The notes under the pieces were generated by a model. That model was given only the letters and a program-made list of their open reading frames with translations. It did not search any database and was not told where the DNA came from. Source: Flaviflexus equikiangi (GTDB lineage Bacteria; Actinomycetota; Actinomycetes; Actinomycetales; Actinomycetaceae). From it: DNA of 64,000 bases. Position 1 is the first letter of the stretch; each line of letters begins with the position of its first letter. Made by a program: the position numbers and the translations under genes. The DNA lies in the NCBI RefSeq assembly GCF_014069875.1, contig NZ_CP059676.1, positions 496,001 through 560,000 of the forward strand. The letters run 5' to 3'. This document shows positions 28,852 through 37,780 of this stretch, one piece after another.

Positions 28852-30265
28852 AAACCTGTTGACTTGTCTGGGTCAGGATCCCTGACCCAGACAGACTATT
28901 GGGCGCACCTACCGTATCGAAACGGCCACGCGGCATATTCAGATGGTCTCTCATCCGGAAGTACCCGAATTCGTATAGGCAAGCGAACCACAAGACGGCG
29001 TGTGCGTGATTCGAGGCGAGTTTGAGATCGGGATGCTCGTGACACAGGAGCGTAATAAGCTCAGCATTCTCCGGATCGAAGCGAATGAACAAGAGCTTCT
29101 CGACTTCCCACGAATCCTGCGCAGCGCCGAGGCCTGCTTGAAGCTGGCTTCGGTCGACATCGAGGTGCGAGATGTACGAAAAACAGGGCTGGTAGCGCAG
29201 CTGGTCGAAGAAGAACCCGGTAGCTGCGAGATGCTTGACTTCTCCGATAGCTCTAGATTCTGTGGAGATGCCCAGTTCTTCGCGCAGAGCTCGGCGCGCC
29301 GACTTATCAGGGTTGATGCGACCTGTGATCCCTCGGTCCTCGGGGATCATCCCTTCTGCGACGATATGAACGGCCCTCCGGGGTTCCTCCGCCCCGAATT
29401 GGCCAGCTATTGCAGTTCTTCCCCGAACTCCTAAGACCAGATAGTTGTCAGACGTAATCGCTGCGGTGCCCACCCCGATCTTGGCCATATACGGTATCTC
29501 TCCCACTGACTCAATATCGACGGGTTCTTGCTCGAGTTCAGAACGGAGAGTGACCTGCTTGCCCTCTTTCTCGAATGGTCGGTCTAGATTGGCGGTCGAG
29601 CAGAGGAAATCGAAGTAGTACTCGACGGCGGGGGTGATCGTATATTTCGGGACGCGACGTCCGGAGGAGTTCTGGATGTATGAGATCGTTACGTCTCTCA
29701 TATCGACGCATTCTCCGTTGGTCAACGATATCTTCTTCGACCGAGCATCCAGGAGGATACTGTCCAGCCACTGACTCTTTGTGAGCTCGACTAGCTCAGA
29801 GCCGGGAATGCCAGCACGAGACCCGCCCTGAAGTGTAGGTTGCCACTCCATCACTGCGCTCTCTGTCCACGGAGAGTGTTGACGGCACGAGATCACCACG
29901 ACAATGTCGTCGATGGTCATCCCTCCGACTTTCAGGCTGCGTTTCGTCCACGAATCTCGGTCGACACGTTGAATCTTTTTGGCTTCCCGTCGTGAACGAA
30001 GCTGCTTTTGGAAGGCGACTAAAGCGACGGCAATCGCCCCAAGGATCGTGAGGAGCGACCCGATTGCGGCGACCACGATCTCTCGGAGGTACGTCCCCTC
30101 CTCGGTCTTGGGATAGAAGTAGATAGTCAGTGCGGACACGAGCACGAGAAACCAGAAGAGAAGCATCGGCTGCAGAAGCGGAGATAAACGTAGCCAGGAA
30201 GCGAATCTCTCCAGGCGCGTTCGATGAGAAGACACTGTGCGAAGGGTTTTGCTCATGTACATCAT
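28838..30265 (-). CDS. Two-TM membrane protein with degenerate Nudix-like C-terminal domain
   Basis: 475 residues. Two TM helices near the N-terminus (~32-50 and ~64-84) precede a basic segment (RSRREAKKIQR) and a large cytoplasmic part. Residues ~285-420 look like a Nudix fold: TSDNYLVLGVRGR, then ARRALREELGIS, corresponding to the REUxEExGU box with the first Glu replaced by Ala. This could impair hydrolysis and suggests nucleotide binding or a narrowed activity. DNA composition is visibly more AT-rich than in neighbours and the gene stands alone between glycan genes, so recent acquisition is likely. No close family recognised; a signalling or defence sensor is one possibility. Confidence 0.65.
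   Translation of the reverse strand: MMYMSKTLRTVSSHRTRLERFASWLRLSPLLQPMLLFWFLVLVSALTIYFYPKTEEGTYLREIVVAAIGSLLTILGAIAVALVAFQKQLRSRREAKKIQRVDRDSWTKRSLKVGGMTIDDIVVVISCRQHSPWTESAVMEWQPTLQGGSRAGIPGSELVELTKSQWLDSILLDARSKKISLTNGECVDMRDVTISYIQNSSGRRVPKYTITPAVEYYFDFLCSTANLDRPFEKEGKQVTLRSELEQEPVDIESVGEIPYMAKIGVGTAAITSDNYLVLGVRGRTAIAGQFGAEEPRRAVHIVAEGMIPEDRGITGRINPDKSARRALREELGISTESRAIGEVKHLAATGFFFDQLRYQPCFSYISHLDVDRSQLQAGLGAAQDSWEVEKLLFIRFDPENAELITLLCHEHPDLKLASNHAHAVLWFACLYEFGYFRMRDHLNMPRGRFDTVGAPNSLSGSGILTQTSQQVFRRE
28865..28893. terminator. 13-bp perfect hairpin, possible bidirectional terminator
   Basis: TGTCTGGGTCAGG and CCTGACCCAGACA pair completely around the loop ATC. It lies 14 bases after the oxidoreductase stop, inside the 3' end of the convergent Nudix-like gene. 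No long T-run follows on either side. Confidence 0.5.
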
Positions 30266-30297
30266 GCTACGTGCGGGCTGACGCGCAAGAGTGGTTT

Positions 30298-31440
30298 TTA
30301 ACGACTGATGATCTCCGCGACCCGCGACGCGACCTCATCGATGGAGAGCCGGGTTCTCGCCCATGAAGATATTGCTTCGCGGCTAGCGTCCGACCGTGGA
30401 TGGTCAAGGCAGGCCACCATGGCAGAGGCAACCTCGTCAGCAACCATGTCGACACCGATGCCAATCGGTTCCCCTTCCACCTCCTGCGTGACGAATGCTC
30501 GTCCGGGCCCGATGCCGGAGTAGATGAGGGGTGTCCCGCAGACGGCCGCACTATACATTTTTGTCGGGAATGCGAAGTCATAGCCGGCGTGCGGCTTCAC
30601 GCTCGCAAGCGAGGCGGCCGCGGACATGATCGAGGGCGCTAGCCGGTTCGGTGGGACGACGGGCTCGAAGGTGACGGCGTGCTCGACCCCAAGGTTTCGC
30701 GCGAGCGTGCGGAGGTCTTGGATCTCTGACCCGCCGCCGATGAAGCGGATCGTGGCTTCGGGGTGGGATAGGTGGACGGACGGCAGCGCTTCGAGGAAGA
30801 TGCCTGCACCGTGCCATTCAGATGCTGTTCCCGCATAGATGAACTCGCTGCCCGAGCATGGTCGCGACGCGGCCGTGAATGGCGTGATGTCGATACCGTT
30901 GCCGATGGTTGTGACCGGGGTCGTGATTCCCAGCTGGCGAACGCGTTCTGTCACACCCTCCGATACGGAGAGGAGGTGGCGGGCACCCCGCCATGCGAAG
31001 CTCTCCATCGCACGGACAGCTCTGACGACGATTGCAGGGCTGCCGGTCTGACCCGCCGCATCAGCCCACACGTCGGCGCAATAGTAGTAATAGGGCGTGG
31101 ATCGCAGGGTTGTCGCCAGCCGAGTGACGAATCCGGTTGTCGGGGGCGGTTCGACGATGACGGCATCGTAGCTGCGACCGAAGGAGAGCAGCGCCCAGGC
31201 GGGAATGTCGAAACTCATGTAGGGGATGTATCCGCGAACGTATCCGCTGGAGTCGCGCAGGACGGGAACTCGGCGAATGCGGTAGGGGACGTCGATCTCG
31301 GCCGTGCCTGGAGGGAGTGACGCGGTGATGACATCTACGGAGTGTCCGTCCGAATGCAGGCGGGAAGCCAATGCCTGAAGGCGAAACGTTGCCGCGGAGG
31401 GCTCCGGTGCAAAGATTCTGCTCACGATGGCAATCCGCAT
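30298..31440 (-). CDS. Family 4 glycosyltransferase
   Basis: 380 residues from ATG 31440 (MRIAIVSRIFAPEPSAATFR). GT-B fold: N-terminal acceptor domain with the PYYYYCADVWADA stretch, and C-terminal nucleotide-sugar domain with GNGIDITPF, FIYAGTASEWHG, IRFIGGGSEIQ and the YSAAVCGTPLIYSG donor-binding segment. It is probably a retaining transferase working on the cytoplasmic face. The upstream in-frame ATG (31458) lacks an RBS. Divergent from the ABC flippase at 31590. Confidence 0.87.
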   Translation of the reverse strand: MRIAIVSRIFAPEPSAATFRLQALASRLHSDGHSVDVITASLPPGTAEIDVPYRIRRVPVLRDSSGYVRGYIPYMSFDIPAWALLSFGRSYDAVIVEPPPTTGFVTRLATTLRSTPYYYYCADVWADAAGQTGSPAIVVRAVRAMESFAWRGARHLLSVSEGVTERVRQLGITTPVTTIGNGIDITPFTAASRPCSGSEFIYAGTASEWHGAGIFLEALPSVHLSHPEATIRFIGGGSEIQDLRTLARNLGVEHAVTFEPVVPPNRLAPSIMSAAASLASVKPHAGYDFAFPTKMYSAAVCGTPLIYSGIGPGRAFVTQEVEGEPIGIGVDMVADEVASAMVACLDHPRSDASREAISSWARTRLSIDEVASRVAEIISR

Positions 31441-31589
31441 GTGCCGCACCTTCTCCAAATCTCGCTCCTGTCCACCATGATACTCGGTCGTCCAACGTCA
31501 CTCGGCCAGGTCGATGTCGGCTACGCGCCGTGGGCTACCATGGGCATGGTAGTGAGCGGATGCCTCGGAGACCCAAAAGAGAGTGAAGC

Positions 31590-33419
31590 ATGAAAGACGG
31601 CTACAAGAATCTGATGCGTGCGATGCCATTCCTGCCGGATGGCGCATCCCGTTACATGGTCGTCTACATCATCGTCGCCTCTCTCCTGTCGATCATGGAT
31701 ATCGCAGCACTCATGGCGCTCGCCTTCTCGATGACGTCGATTCTCAGCAGCCAGGACATTGTCATCCCGGTGGTCGGATGGCGGTTCGGCCAGGATCAGT
31801 ACGTGTGGGTCATTCTCGCGATCTCGGCTGTCATCCTCCTCAAGGCCGTCCTCTCCCTCGTCCAGCAGTGGTTCGCGACCCGGAGGTTCGCCGACTTCGA
31901 GATGGACTTGGGAAGGACCCTTTTCGACGCATATCTCGGTGCTCCCTGGGTCGACCGTCTCGGCAGGTCGACGTCGGAGCTGGTCCGCATGGCAGATGTG
32001 GGTGTCGCCGCCATCAACGCGGGCCTTATCCTCCCGCTCATGGGATTGCCCGCGATGCTTATCTCGTCCCTGACTGTCATCGCGATCCTCCTGGTCGCGC
32101 AGCCGGTCACGGCGATCGTCACGCTCTTCTATCTCGGCCTCATCGCCATGCTGATCTACTGGCTGCTGTCGCGCCGAACCCTCGAAGCGGGTCGCGTCAA
32201 TCGCCGATACTCGTTCAAGGCCGCCGGCCTCATGACCGACATGGTGGGCGCGCTCAAGGAAGTGACGCTGCGCGACAAGTTCACCGAAGTGTCGAGTGTG
32301 GTCCAGGATGCTCGATTCCACGCGACGCGGGCTCGAGCCAACATCCAGTTCCTCGGTTCTGTCCCGAAGTTCGTCATGGACTTCGCACTCATCGGCGGGC
32401 TCATCATCATCGGTGCCGCATCGTTCCTCATCTCCGGCACGATGGATGCCGCGATCAACGCGGTAGTCCTCTTCACCGTCTCAGCCATTCGCCTCATCCC
32501 CGCACTCACCGGATTCCAGGGAACAGTGAACGTGCTGAACTCGAATGCGTCCCAGGTCCGTGCCATTCTCCGTGACATCGAGGAGGCGCAGACCTATATC
32601 GAGCGGCGCAAGGTGGCTGGGCGCCAACCGCTTGCACATGATCCGCGCGAGCTTGTCCTCGACAATGTGTCGTTCACGTATCCGAACAGGGTCGACCCCG
32701 CTATCCGGGATATTTCGATGACGATCAGGATGGGCACGTCTGTCGCCTTCGTCGGAGAGTCCGGCTCGGGCAAGTCGACCCTCGTCGATGTCATCCTCGG
32801 CCTTCTCGAACCGCAGCAGGGCACCATCCGAATCGATGGGCAGGATCTCGATGATGTTCTCGCCAACTGGCGGTCCCTCATCGGCTATGTGCCCCAGGAC
32901 GTCTCGCTCTTCGATGGCACGATCGAACAGAACGTGGCATTGACATGGAAGGGTGAGATCGACCGCGAGAAGGTGATCGAATGCCTGAAGAAGGCCCAGA
33001 TGTGGGAGACCACGCTGGAGCGGCCCGGCGGGCTCCAGGCCACCATCGGGGAGCGCGGCATCGGACTGTCGGGAGGCCAGCGCCAGCGCCTCGGCATCGC
33101 CCGCGCACTCTATGCCGATCCGCTGATCCTCATCCTCGACGAGGCGACATCCGCGCTTGACAGCGAGACCGAGGCCGAGGTGTCCAAAGCCATCCACAAT
33201 CTGCGCGGAGAGGTCACGATGATCTCCATCGCCCACCGCCTGTCCACGGTGAAGGACTCCGATGTTCTCTTCTTCATGAAGGACGGCAGAGTGGTGACGA
33301 GCGGAACCTTCGCCGGGGTGATAGCCGCCGCACCCGATTTCGCCCGCCAGGCCGCGCTGTCCGGACTCGGTTCGAACGTGGAGGTTTCAGGCTCTGCGAG
33401 CAGCGAGGGCGAACGATGA
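31590..33419 (+). CDS. ABC exporter/flippase (fused permease-ATPase, MsbA/PglK-like)
   Basis: 609 residues. Six-TM permease domain in ~1-320 and nucleotide-binding domain in ~345-590 with Walker A GESGSGKST, Q-loop YVPQDVSLFDG, signature LSGGQRQRLGIARAL, Walker B LILDEATSALDSE and H-loop SIAHR. It probably works as a homodimer. Relatives in glycan loci flip lipid-linked oligosaccharides (PglK) or lipids; the surrounding glycosyltransferases favour that role. The next GT2 gene overlaps it by 4 bases. AGAGTGAAG precedes the start. Confidence 0.9.
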   Translation: MKDGYKNLMRAMPFLPDGASRYMVVYIIVASLLSIMDIAALMALAFSMTSILSSQDIVIPVVGWRFGQDQYVWVILAISAVILLKAVLSLVQQWFATRRFADFEMDLGRTLFDAYLGAPWVDRLGRSTSELVRMADVGVAAINAGLILPLMGLPAMLISSLTVIAILLVAQPVTAIVTLFYLGLIAMLIYWLLSRRTLEAGRVNRRYSFKAAGLMTDMVGALKEVTLRDKFTEVSSVVQDARFHATRARANIQFLGSVPKFVMDFALIGGLIIIGAASFLISGTMDAAINAVVLFTVSAIRLIPALTGFQGTVNVLNSNASQVRAILRDIEEAQTYIERRKVAGRQPLAHDPRELVLDNVSFTYPNRVDPAIRDISMTIRMGTSVAFVGESGSGKSTLVDVILGLLEPQQGTIRIDGQDLDDVLANWRSLIGYVPQDVSLFDGTIEQNVALTWKGEIDREKVIECLKKAQMWETTLERPGGLQATIGERGIGLSGGQRQRLGIARALYADPLILILDEATSALDSETEAEVSKAIHNLRGEVTMISIAHRLSTVKDSDVLFFMKDGRVVTSGTFAGVIAAAPDFARQAALSGLGSNVEVSGSASSEGER

Positions 33420-34492
33420 CAGTCATCGACACGGAGATCGTCATCCCGGTGCACGATGAGTCGCGCCCGGTTCGCAGGGCCGCCGAATCCGTGCTCAAAG
33501 ACCCCCGCGCGCGCGTTCTCATCGTGGCGCACAACATCAGCCCGGATCTTCTCGATCTGCCGACCTCTGACAGGCTATCGATCCTGCCGCTCAATGAAGA
33601 CCCTGGGATGCCGGGGGCGACGTTCGATGCGGGGATCAAGGCCGCGACAGCCCCCTGGGTGGGGATCATGGGCTCCGACGACTGGTATGCGGATGGCGCC
33701 ATCGAGGCCATGCGCAGGAGAGCATCCCGAGATGATGCTGATGGAGTGATCGCGCCGCTGACTCACCAGCTCTCCCAGGTCAACAACATCAAACCGCTGA
33801 CAGGCAGGTCGAAGAGGCTCGATGCAGTGCGGGATCGGATGTTCTTCCGCACCGCACCCCTCGGCATCTTCAAGCGGACGCTCCTCGACTCGGAAGAATA
33901 CCGTTTCGGGAATGTCTTCCCGGCGGGCTCCGACATGCGAGTCACAGCACTCCTGTGGACCTCGGGAGCATCATTCTCCTACTACTGGGATGATCCGGCG
34001 TACGTCGTCGGGAAAGACGCGGTCCGCAGGGTGACCTTCACGCCGCGCCCGCTGGAGCGCACCGGGGCACCGTGGCTCTCGCTGCTCGACGAACCTCGGG
34101 TCCAAGCCTTTACTCGGAAACAGAAACACGCCCTGGGCTACAAGATGGCCCGCGTCCACGTCGCAGACGCGGCGCACCTGCGGCCCACCGCGGAAGCCTG
34201 GCTCGAGGGTGACTTCGACTGGCTCTCCAGCTTCACGAAGACGTTGAGAGAGTTCGATCCGACATTCGATGCGCCGCTGTCACGCCGTGACGGCAGGCTC
34301 GTGAGGGCTGTCGAGACAGGCGACTTCGAGGAGACTCTGCTGGCGGCCTCCGAATGGAAGCAGGCCGCGCTGACGGACCGAGCCCTCGCGAGTTCGCTTG
34401 TCACATCCCTGACCGATCGGGACGCCCCCATCGGCCTGGCGGCCTCCGGGGTGAGCGCACGCCTCGCATCGAGAATCCGGGGCCTGCGCTAG
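33416..34492 (+). CDS. Family 2 glycosyltransferase
   Basis: 358 residues. GT2 domain in ~1-220 (EIVIPVHDESRPVRRAAESV start, metal-binding GSDDWYAD at ~80) and an unrecognised C-terminal helical region. It overlaps the flippase stop by four bases and so belongs to its operon. It is a paralogue of the GT2 at 35484: both share the unusual N-terminal layout, a GSDD motif and the region FRTAPLGIFKR / YRSAPLGLIRR. Donor and acceptor are unknown. Confidence 0.83.
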   Translation: MTVIDTEIVIPVHDESRPVRRAAESVLKDPRARVLIVAHNISPDLLDLPTSDRLSILPLNEDPGMPGATFDAGIKAATAPWVGIMGSDDWYADGAIEAMRRRASRDDADGVIAPLTHQLSQVNNIKPLTGRSKRLDAVRDRMFFRTAPLGIFKRTLLDSEEYRFGNVFPAGSDMRVTALLWTSGASFSYYWDDPAYVVGKDAVRRVTFTPRPLERTGAPWLSLLDEPRVQAFTRKQKHALGYKMARVHVADAAHLRPTAEAWLEGDFDWLSSFTKTLREFDPTFDAPLSRRDGRLVRAVETGDFEETLLAASEWKQAALTDRALASSLVTSLTDRDAPIGLAASGVSARLASRIRGLR

Positions 34493-35481
34493 CGCGATAG
34501 CGCGCTGCGATATTCGGCCTGCAGCTTCTCCACATACGGTCCCGGGAGATGATGGTCGAGGACCCAGTCTTTCGCGTTGAGCGCGGCGGCATAGCCGGCC
34601 GGGTCATCGAGGCAGAGGACGATCTGCTCGACAACCTCGCTCAGCGTCCCCTCGAGGGCGGGTGGAACGCTGCCGTCGTCGGGGCGGGGGATGCGCGATC
34701 CGAGGACGGCTACGGGAAGGCCCGTCGCCATAGCCTCGAACTCTGAGACGCCGAGCATCGGATTGGCCTGTCCGATCCCGATAGTCCCGCTTGCCACCCA
34801 CCTCGCGTAGTCGCCGTGGCTCATGCGAGGGAGGAGACGGACACCGGCGGCGCGAGCCTGCGGAGCATATCGGCCCCAGTCGAGTCCCTCGAGGGTGACA
34901 TGGGGGAGAAGCCGAGTGAGCTCGGCCGCGAGCTCGATGTTTGCGGACGCGCCCTTGTTGTCTTCCCAGCGCGAGAGAAAGATGATGCGATTGCTTTGCT
35001 GCGACCAGGGTGCGAGTCGGGACGGATCGACAAAGGCAGGCATGTACTCAGCGTCAGCACGAGCGGTCTCGGCGTTCTCTCGCGTATCGAGGTTCGTGTA
35101 ATACACCTTGATCGCGTCATCGATACAGGCCTGGACGGTGGGCCTCATGGCCGGATTTGCCCAGTGGGTGCGGATATCCGTGCCGTGCAGGGTGAGGAAA
35201 TATGGTCTCTTGGGCATGTAGATGCTTCGGAGGATCGGAACCACCATGGCATAGTGCGCGTGGACGATCTCAGCGGCGGCAACGCGCCGATTGTTGCGCA
35301 CAAGCGTTCTCGCTGTCAGCAGCTTCGAGGCGAGGGGATTGGCAGGGCGGATGGGGATGACATCCTGCGCGCTGAGATAATCCCAATCGAAGCCCTGGCG
35401 GCGAGACTCCGTGACGAGGGCAAGTCCCACGTCCGCGCAGTCGTGGTAATGGAGAACCCTGGGGTCGGTGGAATGTGGCAT
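34489..35481 (-). CDS. GT-B family glycosyltransferase
   Basis: 330 residues. N-terminal domain with VLHYHDCADVGLAL, EIVHAHYAMVVPI and FLTLHGTDIRTHW; C-terminal domain with IIFLSRWEDNKGA and the donor region MLGVSEFEAMATGLPVAVLGS, typical of family 1/4 transferases. It overlaps the convergent GT2 gene by four bases. It is the last gene of a three-gene minus-strand set (37612 to 34489). Substrate not predictable. Confidence 0.85.
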   Translation of the reverse strand: MPHSTDPRVLHYHDCADVGLALVTESRRQGFDWDYLSAQDVIPIRPANPLASKLLTARTLVRNNRRVAAAEIVHAHYAMVVPILRSIYMPKRPYFLTLHGTDIRTHWANPAMRPTVQACIDDAIKVYYTNLDTRENAETARADAEYMPAFVDPSRLAPWSQQSNRIIFLSRWEDNKGASANIELAAELTRLLPHVTLEGLDWGRYAPQARAAGVRLLPRMSHGDYARWVASGTIGIGQANPMLGVSEFEAMATGLPVAVLGSRIPRPDDGSVPPALEGTLSEVVEQIVLCLDDPAGYAAALNAKDWVLDHHLPGPYVEKLQAEYRSALSR

Positions 35482-35483
35482 GT

Positions 35484-36536
35484 TTACCTCATGAGAGCGG
35501 ACGCGACGGTGTAGCGGAAGGAGCCGATGGGGCTTGCCCAGGACAGTGGGTGTGTCCCCCCGATTGCGGCGGGGGAACGATACTTCTTGGCTGCGGCGAC
35601 CCCTGCCGAGAAGTCCTCGACCCTCGAGTTCATCACTGCAGCGAGAAGGCGCGACTCGGCCAGCGACAGGAAGGGCGAGATGCCGATCCGGTGGAGGGCT
35701 GCCGCGATCTGGGCGAGAGTGCTGAGATCTTCAGCCGACCAGTCTTCGACACGGGGCCGCTTGATGATCGTGTCGACCACGGTGCGCCGGTACGCCTTGA
35801 CGGCGAGTGCTCGGCGGGTGCGCTTCGTCTGCTCGGAGAACCAGGCTGACGAGAGGAGGCCTGTCAGGGGGGCCAGCTCTTCGGCGACAGGCTTGGCGAC
35901 GTGGGTGACCCGATCATCTGCGTCCGCCATCTCCACATAGCCCGGGCCGCTCTTCTGGTATACGACGCGGCCACCCGACCATAGTCTGGATACGAATTCG
36001 AGATCGCCGCCGTTGCGCGCTCCCGGCGTCAGTTCAAGCTGGAGTGCTTCGAGGGCCGTCCTGCGGATCAATCCGAGCGGGGCAGACCGATAGGGGAGTC
36101 GATCCCTATACACGTCGAGAATGCCGCGCGCCCACGGGCGGGCCGCTGGGGAGCGGACCAGCGTCCGGGATTCCCCGCGTGTCAGGCGGGTGATGACGCT
36201 GTCAGCTGTGTAACGATCGGCGAGCTCGAGCCAGGCCGCCACCGCGCCCGGTTCGAGCTGGTCATCGGATCCCATGATCGAGACGTACTCCGCCTTCGAC
36301 TGCCTCATGCCGAACATGAACGGCCCCGAGGGCGAGGGGATGCTGTCGTTCAGCTCGAGGAACGTGGTGCCCTCAACAAGGACGGGGTCGAGCTCGGCCG
36401 TGATCGACGAGATCGAGGTGTTATGGCACACCACGACGGCGCGCGCCTCCGGGTTGCCGTTGACAATGGACGAAACCGCGCGGTCGATACGACGCTGCGG
36501 GTTGTGGGCGGCGATCACGATATCGACGCGTTTCAT
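35484..36536 (-). CDS. Family 2 glycosyltransferase
   Basis: 350 residues from ATG 36536 (MKRVDIVIAAHNPQRRIDRA), whose ATGA overlaps the upstream gene's stop. GT2 fold with SIMGSDDQLEPG as metal-binding motif and a ~130-residue C-terminal extension. Paralogue of the gene at 33416. The longer frame upstream is inside the neighbouring transferase and has no coding character. It lies two bases from the next gene downstream. Confidence 0.83.
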   Translation of the reverse strand: MKRVDIVIAAHNPQRRIDRAVSSIVNGNPEARAVVVCHNTSISSITAELDPVLVEGTTFLELNDSIPSPSGPFMFGMRQSKAEYVSIMGSDDQLEPGAVAAWLELADRYTADSVITRLTRGESRTLVRSPAARPWARGILDVYRDRLPYRSAPLGLIRRTALEALQLELTPGARNGGDLEFVSRLWSGGRVVYQKSGPGYVEMADADDRVTHVAKPVAEELAPLTGLLSSAWFSEQTKRTRRALAVKAYRRTVVDTIIKRPRVEDWSAEDLSTLAQIAAALHRIGISPFLSLAESRLLAAVMNSRVEDFSAGVAAAKKYRSPAAIGGTHPLSWASPIGSFRYTVASALMR

Positions 36537-37612
36537 AGGATCTCCCCATAGACGGCATTCCAGCGGGTTCTGAATGCCTGATGCCCGAGAAGTTCGGCCA
36601 GGCCCCCGGCATATGACTCGAACCCGTCGCTGCGGCGGTTCGAATAGGCCTGTTCGACGGCATGGGCGAAAGCGGCGGGCGTCCGATCCGTCGGAAAGGT
36701 GCAGTAGGGCTCCGAGACGAAGTCTCGGTGTCCGCCCGTGTCCTGGATGACGAGCGGTCTGCCAGCGCACAGCGCCTCGGCCGCGACGATGCAGAATGTC
36801 TCGTCGGACGACGTGTGGAGGACCACGTCCGCCTCCGCGTATCGCGCTGCAAGAAGAGCCGGCGGAACATGCCCCAGGAGTTCGATGCGGTCAGAGATCT
36901 GCAGCTTCCGCGCGTGGTCTCTCACCTCGTCCGCGAGGGGCCCCTGCCCTGCCCACCAGAGCGAGACGTCGAATCCTCGATCTGCGAGTTCGGCGACGGT
37001 GTCCACCGCGAGCAGCGGGTGCTTCCCGGCGACGAGGTTGCCCACCGATAGGAGCCGGAGGGTTCCGTCGCTCTCTCGGGGAGGTGAATAGGGGGGAGGG
37101 GTGACGATATTGGGAATGACGGTCACTGCTCGGCCCGTCACGACCTCCAGCGCGCTCCCCAAGTAGCTCGAGACAGCGCACACGGCTCGCGGACGGCGGA
37201 AGAGGGCCTTGAGCAGTGGAATCTTCAGCCCTGCCATGCGGGACGAGGGCGTTCGGAGGATTCCTGACCAGTGCTCCGTGTGGACGACAGGGGTGCGGCT
37301 GCGGCTGAGGGCGAACTTGATGAGGGATGGACATGCCATCGTGTGGACGATGTCGGCGCCGTCGAAGACCGGACGCAGCCCTCTCATCGTCGCAGCGGCC
37401 GCACATGGTCGGCCCCATGGCATGGGCCTGCGGAGGACTCGAACGTCTCCCAGCCGGAAGTCGCGCCATCCGTCGTCCAGTTTCGGGTCGACGAGATGGA
37501 CGACGATCACCTCGTGATCCTCGCTCAACGCCGCGGCGTCGTTGGCCACGAAGTTCCCAGCGCCCGGATGAATGTCGGAGGGAAACCAGGCCGTGACGAC
37601 GCAGATCTTCAT
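36533..37612 (-). CDS. Family 4 glycosyltransferase
   Basis: 359 residues with start MKICVVTAWFPSDIHPGAGNF, acceptor domain motif HTMACPSLIKFAL, and donor domain with RLLSVGNLVAGKHPLLAVDT, IELLGHVPPALLAARYAEAD and SSDETFCIVAAEALCAGRPL (the conserved E-x7-E of GT4). First gene of a minus-strand set of three transferases. Upstream gap of 168 bases holds the divergent promoter of the dehydrogenase at 37781. Confidence 0.87.
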   Translation of the reverse strand: MKICVVTAWFPSDIHPGAGNFVANDAAALSEDHEVIVVHLVDPKLDDGWRDFRLGDVRVLRRPMPWGRPCAAAATMRGLRPVFDGADIVHTMACPSLIKFALSRSRTPVVHTEHWSGILRTPSSRMAGLKIPLLKALFRRPRAVCAVSSYLGSALEVVTGRAVTVIPNIVTPPPYSPPRESDGTLRLLSVGNLVAGKHPLLAVDTVAELADRGFDVSLWWAGQGPLADEVRDHARKLQISDRIELLGHVPPALLAARYAEADVVLHTSSDETFCIVAAEALCAGRPLVIQDTGGHRDFVSEPYCTFPTDRTPAAFAHAVEQAYSNRRSDGFESYAGGLAELLGHQAFRTRWNAVYGEIL

Positions 37613-37748
37613 GCCGTCATCTTAACAGCCGGGCTTTCGGCGTTCGGCTGACCGCCTCCGGAGGACGCACTGTCTGCGGCGTCGCCGCCGGGGTGTGACA
37701 CCGGTCCCGGGTCTTGCCTTTCGTCGGTGCAACATTTCATATCTACCG

Positions 37749-37754
37749 TATGAT
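37749..37754 (+). promoter_or_regulatory. -10 box upstream of UDP-HexNAc dehydrogenase
   Basis: TATGAT lies 27 bases before the ATG at 37781; the start codon has a good AAGGAGA site between. The -35 region is not clear. This is the only plus-strand start for the dehydrogenase and DUF6541 genes, as the upstream transferases run the other way. Confidence 0.4.
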
Positions 37755-37780
37755 TTAGGCGAGATCACCGAAGGAGAACC

